DNA of 64,000 nucleotides. Source: Antilocapra americana. Lineage: Eukaryota > Chordata > Mammalia > Artiodactyla > Antilocapridae. Each line of letters starts with the position of its first letter. Positions within the stretch are counted from its first letter, which is position 1. Both the position numbers and the translations under genes were made by a program. Shown piece by piece: positions 55,796-64,000 of the stretch. The notes under the pieces are model-generated. The model made no database searches, was not told where the DNA came from, and was given only the letters and a program-made list of their open reading frames with translations. Location: assembly GCA_007570785.1 (NCBI GenBank), contig ML660777.1:1877845-1941844 (forward strand). The letters run 5' to 3'.

Positions 55796-56238
55796 AAAGG
55801 AAAGAAAATCTAGAGCTTTCTCAAAAAAGATATGATGCAAGTTCAAAGAAACAAGTTATAGTCTTTTCTGTTGGCGGGAACTTTAAATGTCAATATATTA
55901 TCAATTCCTTATTTAATAACTGGCCACACTTGCCCTGTATTCTCTAGTTATCAAGAAACAAAACTATGACAACATCTACATTATCACCCAAGATAAGGAA
56001 CCATTTGAACGTATCTGTATTATTGGCCTAAGAATAATAACTCAAGCATTTTGATTTCTAGAAATTTTATGGTAAGAAATAAATCCTAGAAACAAAGCTT
56101 ATCTCTAAAAAAATTCACAAGAGAAAATTTATCTCTGACAATATTTAACTAACCAAACTGAAAACGTCAGTTCAACAAGTCATAGAAGTTTCTGTTCACT
56201 GTCCAAAGAAGACCAGTGCAACATCATTCCTTACTTAA
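55796..56238. other. Unique sequence
   Basis: No recognised repeat or gene. Confidence 0.5.
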
Positions 56239-56335
56239 ATGCTTTGTTGCTGTTCAGTTGCTAAGTTGTTTAGGTCTCTTTGCTACTCCATGAACTGCAG
56301 CATGCCAGGCTCCCCTGTCCTTCACTATCTCCTGA
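56239..56335 (-). mobile_element. BovB (RTE) LINE, 3'-end scrap
   Basis: About 97 bases of antisense BovB 3' terminus ('gttgctgttcagttgctaag', 'gaactgcagcatgccaggct', 'ccttcactatctcctgattt'). Confidence 0.85.
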
Positions 56336-57475
56336 TTTTTTGCTAATTTTTTTTTGCTAAAATTCATGTCATATTTCTTCCATGGGTCAATTTTGCTGTG
56401 ATTTCCATTGCAATAAAAATGTTAAGAGGGAAAATATCCAGGATGGGAAAGAGAGAGACGTTATGGAGGCTTCAAGTTCCAGACAGCCAGTGACAGAACT
56501 TTGAAGAGAATGTGAGGCTTTGCTATTATGGGCTGTTATTTACAGATGCTCACTTCTGCCTTTCAAAATCCTTTTCCAGATTACCACACGTAAATTGCTT
56601 ATAATTAAAATGTTTTTATTGACTACTTATTGATTCAAGATTTCAGAATGCCCTGGCTATCACTACAGAAGGAAAAATCTTTTTTCACAGCTCTGACAGT
56701 ACATATTATTACCTAAATTTCTGTCTCCTATTTGGAAATAACACACGCTGACTGAATACATCAACTGCATTATTATTTTCTCCACTAAAATATTATGTTT
56801 AACGAAGACTCCTGGCCTTTCACAACCAAGGCAGGCATAGTAACCACCAGCCTGCCACATCTTGGGAGCACAATCATAAATATTGGGGGAAATAAACACC
56901 GAGAAGTTTTGTGACAGATGATGCCAATCACCAGGGGCCACTTCACAAGGAAATCACATGAAAGATTTTGTCTTTATCTCCTTTCACGATAAGTTTATCT
57001 AATAAAATTGAAAGGGGAGAATACAAGAAAGAGGAATTACAGGTTAATTGTTATCACATTACACTTTTAAATGTTATCCCACTTGGTCCTCCTTAACAGA
57101 TGCCTCCTCTGCAAACTGTCACAACTGAACAAAGAACTTTAATTTGCAGAGGAACCAACTCCGATGCTACATTAATAAAGTCACTTCTCATTGTCTCTTA
57201 ATAATGAGCTGTCAGATAGCTTGCTTTGATTAAAACAACAAACTTTCCAGCAAGCAAAGACCTGGCCTATGTGAGGCTTACTGCTTCCTCTTGGATGAGA
57301 CATTCCACCTCTTTCTCACCCTAGCTTTGATTTCACATCACATATCTGATCTCACAGTAACCGAGCTTTGATTTCACGTTACATAAAGCTCGATCTTGAA
57401 ATCTTTCAAAATCATCCCCTGAGTTGCATGGATCATGACCAACTCTTGGGAACAAAAGTCGTCATCCTGACCTGT
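56336..57475. other. Repeat-free block upstream of the 57.5-kb promoter candidate
   Basis: No SINE or LINE seen. It contains an 11-bp perfect inverted repeat (TCCTCTGCAAA 57105-57115, TTTGCAGAGGA 57143-57153, 27-base loop), three CTTTGAT boxes (57224, 57326, 57367) and a 22-bp direct repeat. No exon is supported. Confidence 0.5.
57323..57385 (+). repeat. 22-bp direct repeat carrying CTTTGAT boxes
   Basis: AGCTTTGATTTCACATCACA plus TA (57323-57344) recurs as AGCTTTGATTTCACGTTACA plus TA (57364-57385): 20 of 22 match, period 41. Each copy holds a CTTTGAT core of TCF/LEF type. The second copy is also bounded by CGAGCTTT and AAAGCTCG (57362-57369 and 57385-57392), which could form a hairpin. Confidence 0.85.
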
Positions 57476-57512
57476 TATAAATAGCTTATTTATCAAGACC
57501 AGATTTCAGTCC
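57476..57512 (+). promoter_or_regulatory. Candidate TATA box and initiator
   Basis: TATAAATAG (57476-57484) fits the TATA consensus. TCAGTCC (57506-57512) fits the YYANWYY initiator pattern with its A at 57508, 32 bases from the first T of the TATA box, the spacing expected for TATA-directed initiation. It lies just upstream of a small CpG island and downstream of tandem CTTTGAT boxes. Motif-based inference; no downstream gene is recognised. Confidence 0.45.
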
Positions 57513-57540
57513 AGGGTTGGAACCAGGTCTCTTTCTCTCC

Positions 57541-57780
57541 TCCTCTGGCTGCTCCTTGCTGGCCCGGGGCAGATACTGCCTTATGAATCTTCCTCAAGGA
57601 CCCAATTATCCCGCAGCAGCGGCGTGTCAGTGTCCTGACAGCCGTGGGCCACGTGCCGGTCCTGCTGTCAGAGGTGAAAGACTGCAGCACCCTCATCCTC
57701 CCCGCGTTTCTATTACAAGGAGGACCGCGAGGCGAGCGCCTTGAAAGGAGTTCGTTAGGCATGCCCCGGAGGTCAAAGAC
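57541..57780. promoter_or_regulatory. Small CpG island
   Basis: My hand count gives 75 C, 69 G and 15 CpG in 240 bases: 60% GC and observed/expected about 0.70, which meets the classic island thresholds (over 200 bp, over 50%, over 0.6). It includes a CACGTG E-box (57650-57655). CpG-rich scraps continue to about 57960. No recognised repeat explains it. Both strands have open frames of 75-90 codons with no recognisable domain. Confidence 0.7.
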
Positions 57781-59029
57781 TGCTTAGAGGAAAAGGCTGA
57801 GGTGAAAATTAAAAACAGGAAAAGTGCCAGGAGAGTCCAGACAGGTGCGGTGCTCTCCCTGGGCCCGCGGAGCTACTGTGGGAGAGCGCGGCACTCAGGC
57901 TGATTTTAATTGAGATCAATTTCACAAGTACCGACTTCGGCACAGTCCTTCAACTGACTGAAAACCAAATGAAGCTTTTGTAAGTGGCGACAGGCTTTTC
58001 TCTCATCTTCCCTACTTACTCTCTATACAAATCCAATGAGACTCTGAACTTTCGGAGATTCTGCGCTAAAGAAAAGAGCAGCTATTCACGATCTCCATAT
58101 ATATACATATAGTTTTAAAATAATAATCATTTGAGCTGTACTTTTGGGAACCTAACTTGTCACTCCAATTATCTGTCTGAAGCAGACATTTATCGGTAGG
58201 TCAGACACAGGAGAGGCCCCCTGAATTTTGACAGCAGCCTCTCTTAAAAACGCAGTGATTCCACTTGGGGACCATAGGTTCAGCACTTATGTCCCTGGCT
58301 GATTACATCCTAAAAGGGTTTGGGACACGTGGTGACAGTTTCCAGAGGATGGTCTCATGCTCACACTTATTCGAATGAGTATAAAAATCACTTGTGTCAT
58401 AATGGTGATGTCACTTAATAACTAGGAACATATCACAGTCAGAAATGTAAAACCTTCATGGTGTTTATATAGCCTAATCTTAAGACTCCACACATAACAG
58501 ACTTCTCTCAATTTTAAAATACTGCTAAATAAATGGTTACTCCCATAACAGACAGAGAAAGGCCCTGAAACAAGAGAAAACTCACATTATACAGAATTTT
58601 ATGATAGTTCCTCATACTGAAACCAGAGTAAGAAGACAGTTTCTCTTTAAGAGCATCATAATGAATTTACGATATAAAATACAATTAGTGTCTTATTATA
58701 AAGGCTAGGTAGGGTTGAAGTACAGTGTACTAAAGAAAGCCATAGCTAGTCTCACCTAGAGAAGTTGATGAACAATGAATGGACAAACATATGAGATGGG
58801 GCTCTGAAGTATGGAAAGTACCTTTTCATACAGGGCCACTAAAATTTCCATATTTCAGTAAGCTATCATCACTTTCAAATAATCACTCAAATAGTTATTG
58901 CAAGATTCAAGTGACATCAGGAGGGTAAATCACAGTTCCAGTGCTTGGCATGCAGCAGAAGCGGTGCAGTGTGTATGCACACGTGTATGTGGAATACATA
59001 TATACATTCACACACATACTCATGTGCAT
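57781..59029. other. Unique sequence downstream of the CpG island
   Basis: No SINE or LINE recognised. 57841-57960 still has about seven CpG and a small palindrome (AATTGA, GA, TCAATT at 57908-57921). The rest is AT-rich without a recognised feature. Confidence 0.5.
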
Positions 59030-59242
59030 GCTTGTTAAGTCGCTCCAGTCATGTCTGACTCTACAACCCCATGGACTGTAGCTGAGCAGGCTCCTCTGTT
59101 CATGGGATTCTCCAGGCAAGAATACTGGCGTGGGTCGCCATGCCCTCCTCCAGGGGATCTTCCCAACCCAGGGATCGAACCCTTGTCTCCTGTGTCTACT
59201 CATTGCTGGCAGATTCTTTACCACTCAGCCACTCGGGAAGCT
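59030..59242 (-). mobile_element. Bov-tA SINE
   Basis: Complete antisense copy: 'gtcatgtctgactctacaac', 'gtgggtcgccatgccctcct', 'ccagggatcgaacccttgtc', head complement 'actcagccactcgggaagct'. Confidence 0.95.
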
Positions 59243-59257
59243 TATATATATGTATTA

Positions 59258-59274
59258 TACACATACACACACCA

Positions 59275-59305
<31 letters not shown>
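59258..59305 (+). repeat. (AC)n microsatellite
   Basis: Imperfect start, then about 14 perfect AC units (59275-59302). It is the longest dinucleotide repeat in the window. Confidence 0.95.
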
Positions 59306-59307
<2 letters not shown>

Positions 59308-59875
59308 TATATAAAACCTATATCCTATTTGTATTTGAAGACAATGTATGTATTCCAATGAGGCTGCAATTGATCAAAATGCAATAGTTTTGAATTTCCT
59401 CTGAATTATTTTCAGAGCCTTCAGCCCCTTCTCTTTAGCAAGATTTATTAATGTTTAATATCTGCAAAGGCCAATCTTAAATTGGAGAAACTTCCTGTGA
59501 TAGTGGCCTTGATTTCTGGGCAGTGCTGTCATTCAGAAGTGACAGTAATAAAAGAGTCTCAAACAAACTAAAATATATCATTTGGGGTAAAAATTGAAAC
59601 ATACTCTATCAAAACAAGGGGAGAGTTGGTTGGGTGACTTATGACTAAAGGCAACTCCAAAAGAGGACTTGCAAGACTGTTTTGAGTAATGGCAGCTTTG
59701 GCAGAGTAAGCATGTACCTTCCTGAGCGACTACATTCAAACCCAACAGATATTTTGCCTTGTAGACACTGGGGGCTGTGAAATACACTGTTTCATTATTT
59801 TATAACCAAACCTCACTTTTTGTTTTTCTTTTCTCTTTTAAACCACACTCCAGAAGAATGCAAGGTTCATGGCCA
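59306..59875. other. Unique sequence
   Basis: No recognised repeat or gene. Confidence 0.5.
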
Positions 59876-60060
59876 TTTTATTTTTTAATTTTTAAATTTT
59901 TTTATTGGAGTATAGTTGATTTAAGATGTTGTGTTAGTTTTCTGGTGTACAGAAAATTAAATCAGATATACATATATCCACTCTTTTTTAGATTCTTTTC
60001 TCTTAGAGGTCATTACAGAGTACTGAGTAGAGATGCCTGTGCTATACAAGCCTCATCGTG
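59876..60060 (-). mobile_element. L1 LINE 3' end fragment
   Basis: Antisense artiodactyl L1 3' end: 'tttattggagtatagttgat', 'ttaagatgttgtgttagttt', 'ccactcttttttagattctt', 'cattacagagtactgagtag'. Confidence 0.9.
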
Positions 60061-60177
60061 TAAGGAACAAATCTAGACTCTCTCAGGAGATCTGAAGAGC
60101 TGAAAAAAAATAAGTCAGTAGATGTTTAGTATATATGTTTATAGGCTGGAGACAAAGACAGACTCTACTAGTTAGTG

Positions 60178-60228
60178 ATTGCATAGAGTTGGATACAACT
60201 GATACAACATAGCATGCACGCATGCACA
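60178..60228 (+). mobile_element. Bov-A 3'-end scrap
   Basis: Only the last 50 bases of a Bov-A unit remain: 'attgcatagagttggataca', then 'catagcatgcacgcatgcac'. Confidence 0.7.
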
Positions 60229-60296
60229 TAAAATTAAGAAATAATTAGAAAAAGAGCGGTAGAGTTCTGCTAAGTAAGACTTAGGAATATGTCTTG

Positions 60297-60440
60297 AATT
60301 ATAGAAACCTGAGAGCTGGAAGGGATCTTGGACACCATCTGGAGTTCTAGACCAATACCCTCATTTTCAGAGAGGAAACATAAAGTTCAGAGAAGTTGAC
60401 TGCTTTATCCAACCACATATATTAAAAGAGGTAGAATGAA
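60297..60440 (+). mobile_element. MIR-type SINE
   Basis: 'gagagctggaagggatcttg', 'ccctcattttcagagaggaa' and 'cagagaagttgactgcttta' follow a MIR-family consensus in sense. Confidence 0.65.
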
Positions 60441-60587
60441 AAAAATAGATCAAAGTCTTATTCCAAATTTCCACTATACTTTGTTGTTCTAAAAACAGTA
60501 TTTTAAAGAAGTCATAAATGTTTAAGAAAACTTTTTATTATATATCTACAAAATAAATATCACTTTAAGTACCTCTAGAAATTTTAT

Positions 60588-60815
60588 GGGTTTCCCACTT
60601 GGCTCAGTGGTAAAGAATCCACCTGCCAAAGCAAGAGACATGGGTTTGACCCCTGCATCAGGAAGATCGCCTGGAGTAGGAAAGGGCGACCCATTCCAGT
60701 ATTCTTGCCTGGAAAATGCCAAGGATAGAGGAACCTGGAGGGCTACAGGCCATAAGGTAGCAAACAGACATAACTGGGCATGCTCATGTACACAGACACA
60801 CACACATACACACAC
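60588..60815 (+). mobile_element. Bov-tA SINE with (AC)n tail and TSD
   Basis: Sense copy with a diverged head. The body ends near 60785 and runs into an AC-rich tail (about 60790-60815). AGAAATTTTAT (60577-60587) and AGAAATCTTAT (60816-60826) form the TSD, so the AC tail is part of the inserted unit. Confidence 0.92.
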
Positions 60816-60826
60816 AGAAATCTTAT

Positions 60827-61364
60827 AGCAGGGAATCTTTAATAAATGACATAATGATGCTAGCCCATTGACAGGGGTGTTTCTAGAGGAGATTCTGGAC
60901 ATCTAGCTTCTAGAGCCTATTACGTTTTGCTCTGGTTCTTCACTCACTGGGCATAGCTCTCCCAAGATAGCCCTCTTCTTCATATTAATGTTCCAAACAG
61001 AGTAACATTTTAAGAGATGAAAGAAATGTAAAGCTTTTGGATTTAATCTTATAAGCATACCATCCCAGAGACAGCTATATTTCAGCAGAGAATTAAATCA
61101 CTCGCTATCATTCTATTTCCTAGAAAGCCCCGTGGCATGAAGAAAGTTTTTTTGTTTTTTTTTTTACAATAAATGATTGATCTCCTAAAACACCAAAATG
61201 GTTTCTCTCTTTTCAAAATTGCATCACTGCCATGTTAAATATGTTACTATATGGATACACTTGCAAAGACATCTGGCTATCTAGAAAAAAATACCCCCTT
61301 TGTTGCTTCCTTTTTTATTTCATTCAATAACTGGGGAAGGAAAAAGAGTTACCATATATATGTG
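60827..61364. other. Unique sequence
   Basis: No recognised repeat except a T-rich run at 61147-61165. Confidence 0.5.
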
Positions 61365-61525
61365 CCTGTGTTTTATATACATCATGCCATTTAATCCTCC
61401 CACTACTAGCAGAGTACCAAACTGTCACCATTTTACACATACACTCAGAAGCTTAATTAGATTTTTTTTCCAAAGTAAGTAGCCTATATGTTTTGGAGCT
61501 ATGTCTGAAGCCCATTCTGGGCTGG
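61365..61525 (+). mobile_element. MIR SINE
   Basis: Sense MIR: 'ttttatatacatcatgccat', TTAATCCTCCCACTACTAGC, 'accattttacacatacactc', 'gtctgaagcccattctgggc'. Confidence 0.65.
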
Positions 61526-61765
61526 CTGCATTTCAGTATCAAACTAATTTAGAATCACAGTGTGGTAAAGAGAGCTTGTCTTTAGCCTTCAGCACTCCAC
61601 AGGCCAAACACCTTGCCTTTGAGACTCTGGTGCTAGGCTTGCCCTCTCTCATTCACTGCCTTCAAAGAAGGCATTATTGACTCTGAGATTCTGTCTTGTT
61701 CCTCTTTTCTGCTACCTCTCATTTTTAAATAAAACATATTATTAAAAAGTTCTAAATCAAAACAA

Positions 61766-62224
61766 TAAACTTCTGAGAGATTAAATATATAAACTGGATT
61801 AAGAACAAATCTTTAAAACTATCAGAAGAGTGTAAAAAATACCTGTATGATCTTTCTTGGGAAAGATTTCTTAAAGTGGCATAAAAAGTATAAACTATAA
61901 AAGACTATGATGTTTCACCATATAAGAATTATAAAGGTCTACTCAGTTAAGTTAAAAATCAAGGGACTCTCTGAAACAAAATATTTATAAGATATAAAGC
62001 AAATAAAGGATTAGTATCTCAAATATACAAAAATGTCAAATGAACAAAAAAAGTCTAAAAGAAAAATGAAACAAGGATATACATTGACATAAACAGAAAC
62101 AAATGTATATCAATAAACAGATTTCTAGTCAGTTGTTTAAGGGAAGTGTAAAAGTGTTAATTTTACATAATTGACTGCATCTTCTTCTCGAGCGTTGTCT
62201 CACTGGTATGGGGAACTTAGGGTT
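61766..62224 (+). mobile_element. Old L1 (L1M-type) ORF2 fragment, left piece
   Basis: Sense, with the ORF2 segment around 'tacctgtatgatctttcttg', GGGAAAGATTTCTTAAAGTG, 'ggattagtatctcaaatata' and 'caggatat'-type sequence. Highly diverged, no open frame left. It is interrupted by a Bov-tA. Confidence 0.65.
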
Positions 62225-62380
62225 GGGGTGAGAAGATTCAGGTTCAATCCCTGGGTTACGAAGATCTCCTGGAGTAGGAAATGGCAACCCACTTCAGTAT
62301 TCTTGCCTGGACAATTCCATGGACAGAGAAGCCTGAGAGATCCATGGGGTCACAGAGAGTCGGACATGACTGAGCTCTAT
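62225..62380 (+). mobile_element. Bov-tA SINE with degraded head
   Basis: B-box region 'caggttcaatccctgggtta', then 'aggaaatggcaacccacttc', 'ggacaattccatggacagag', and end 'cggacatgactgagctctat'. The first half of the head is not recognisable. Confidence 0.88.
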
Positions 62381-62715
62381 CCACACATGGAGAATAGGGG
62401 TATTACTGACTTTCCAGATGAGTGAATCTCTGACATTTTGGGTTCTAATTCACCTTCAGATACATAGGGCAAAAAAACCATGATCCTCAAAGAATAAATA
62501 TTCCTTGATGCACAGTCCTTACTAAGGCAATACATTTGACTCAAACATTTCAAAAAAAAATTAAACATTAGTTGATATCTTCATTTTAGCCAACTGATCA
62601 AGGAACCTAGAATCCAGATTCCTCCAGTATTCTGGATAAACTAATACCTCATTTGTAAAATAAAATGTTCCATCAGAAAGTTAGTTCATTTACTTAGAAA
62701 AATTGTATTAGGTGC
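62381..62715. other. Unclassified AT-rich sequence
   Basis: No confident assignment. It may be diverged L1 sequence between better-preserved pieces. Confidence 0.4.
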
Positions 62716-62905
62716 CTAATTTGTTTCAAATAGAAGTTAGTAGGAGATATACTTAAAGAACTCTCAAAATTCAATGGCATGAAAACAAACAACCAAAGTT
62801 AAAAATGGGCAAGGCAATTGTATCTCCTACTAACTTCTAAAGTCATATAAGCACAGGGACTTTGTTTTGTTCAGATCTTTATTTCCAGCTTTTGAAACAA
62901 ATTAG
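62716..62905. repeat. Imperfect inverted duplication with a gap in one arm
   Basis: 62731-62749 is the exact complement of 62821-62839 (19 bp), and 62716-62730 is the exact complement of 62891-62905 (15 bp). In the left arm the two blocks are contiguous (34 bp). In the right arm they are separated by 51 bases (62840-62890). The spacer between arms is 71 bases of L1-like sequence. Confidence 0.92.
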
Positions 62906-63590
62906 TAGACTCGACATACAACAAACATTTCATCAAAGAATATATGCAAATACACATACGAAGAGATGCTCAACATCACTAACCACTAGGGAAATACAAA
63001 CCAAAATGCTAATGAGATTTCACTGCAAACTTTTGAATCTGTAAAATCAGAAAGGCTGACAATATCAAGCGTTGGTTAGGGTGTGAAGCAACTAGAACAC
63101 CACCAGCGGGAGTGTAAAATAACAAAATTATTTTGGAAAACAGCCTAGCAGTTTTTTTAAAAGCCATATGTAACACTACTATTTGATCCAGCCATTCCAC
63201 TCCTAGAGAAAGGAAAGCATCAGGTCTTACAACTATCATGTAAAATGCATACATAAATGTTCACAGCAGCCTTATTTGTAATAGCCAAACAATCCAAATG
63301 CAAGGGCAAGCAAATTTTGGTGTTTATACACCCATATAATTGTGGTGCATATAGCCATACAACAATGTACAGCAGTATTACTGAATCATATTCATTGGTA
63401 AAAAGTAATGAACATGCAACAACACATTTTGGGGATGATGTTTATGTCGATTATCTTAATGGTGATATTCGTAGGTATTATACTTATGTCAAAACTTATA
63501 CAATTTTACACTCTAAATATGTGCAGTTTATTGTATGTCAAGTCTATTTGATTGAAGGTCTTTAAAAAATGGCTCAGACACCCATGCAAA
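62750..63590 (+). mobile_element. Old L1 (L1M-type) ORF2 end and 3' UTR
   Basis: Sense L1: 'tctcaaaattcaatggcatg', 'agagatgctcaacatcacta', 'ggaaatacaaaccaaaatgc', 'gatccagccattccactcct', 'ttcacagcagccttatttgt', and the 3' end 'acactctaaatatgtgcagt', 'ttattgtatgtcaagtctat'. It is broken by the inverted duplication (62821-62905 interrupts the ORF2 reading). Confidence 0.8.
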
Positions 63591-64000
63591 CAATCCGCCT
63601 TCCCCACAAACTCCTATTTCTCAAACTGCCCTTCTATGCTTCTTTCCCCAAATCAGGGCATCCTCTCACTGTTATTTTTAAGTGTCTAAATTTGAATAAA
63701 ATTGTTGATGAGGGCAAGGAACACATACAGATTAGGTCCTGACGCTTTCTGTCCACTAGAAACGAGAGTTTTGATGTGCTTTTTTAAAAAAACAAAAATA
63801 AAAACCTTAAAAAGGAAGAAAATCATGCTGATTTATTACTCATGTTATAGCACGCGATCTGGTAGGAAACAAAACCAGCAGTTAATCTGCCAGGCAGAAA
63901 AAATGCAATCCCTTTGTTGGTAGTTATGAAGCAGTAGGCTGTTTTATGGTGGGAGTCTATCAAATTCAATACATTTTACATGATTGCAAATTCCTTAAAA
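63591..64000. other. Unique sequence to window end
   Basis: No recognised repeat or gene. An A-rich run lies near 63785-63815. Confidence 0.5.

Noticed and set aside
57493..57762. Open frames in the CpG island as a coding first exon
   Set aside because: CpG-rich DNA has few stop codons by composition; no ATG-initiated frame with a recognisable product or clear donor site could be supported on either strand.

Overview
The window is nuclear DNA of a ruminant, almost certainly a bovid (cattle, sheep, goat, buffalo or a relative; I cannot choose among them from sequence alone). Four things show this: many SINEs with a tRNA-Glu-derived head and a Bov-A body (Bov-tA/Bov-A2), several 5'-truncated BovB (RTE-type) LINE copies, ruminant-type L1 3' ends, and CHR-type tRNA-Glu SINEs shared with other cetartiodactyls. 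Older layers common to placental mammals lie beneath these (MIR, L2, L1M-type LINEs, Tigger-like DNA transposons).

I find no supportable host protein-coding exon, tRNA, rRNA, CRISPR array or operon. Every recognisable protein-like reading frame is a broken fragment of LINE-encoded reverse-transcriptase ORFs. The window therefore looks intergenic or deeply intronic, AT-rich and of gene-desert type.

Layout. 1-3.9 kb: two BovB copies and Bov-tA/A2 SINEs, with one BovB inserted into a Bov-tA. 3.9-17 kb: unique sequence with MIR, L1 and Bov-tA insertions. 17.1-17.9 kb: a BovB fragment that keeps the YADD catalytic motif. 18.0-22.4 kb: the longest stretch almost free of repeats. 22.0-23.4 kb: an inverted-repeat pair flanking a younger L1. 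23.9-26.7 kb: nested transposons (BovB in a Tigger-like element, a 5'-inverted BovB, and L2 interrupted by Tigger interrupted by Bov-tA). 27-33 kb: old L1, a young L1 3' end and Bov-tA copies. 33-48 kb: unique blocks alternating with CHR, BovB, L2 and MIR remnants. 48.4-51.0 kb and 56.3-59.0 kb: two long repeat-free blocks, each with a promoter-like arrangement. The rest (to 64 kb) is MIR, L1 and Bov-tA material with an odd inverted duplication at 62.7-62.9 kb.

The most interesting non-repeat signal is at 57.2-57.8 kb. Three CTTTGAT boxes (two inside a 22-bp direct repeat) precede a consensus TATA box and a correctly spaced initiator-like motif, followed by a small CpG island counted by eye (about 60% GC, CpG observed/expected about 0.7) containing a CACGTG E-box. 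A second candidate lies at 49.2-49.3 kb (GC box, SOX-like site, TATA box). Both are inferences from motifs and need transcript or chromatin data. Family names were assigned from memory of consensus sequences without any database search, and boundaries are good to roughly 5-20 bases unless a target-site duplication (TSD) is quoted.
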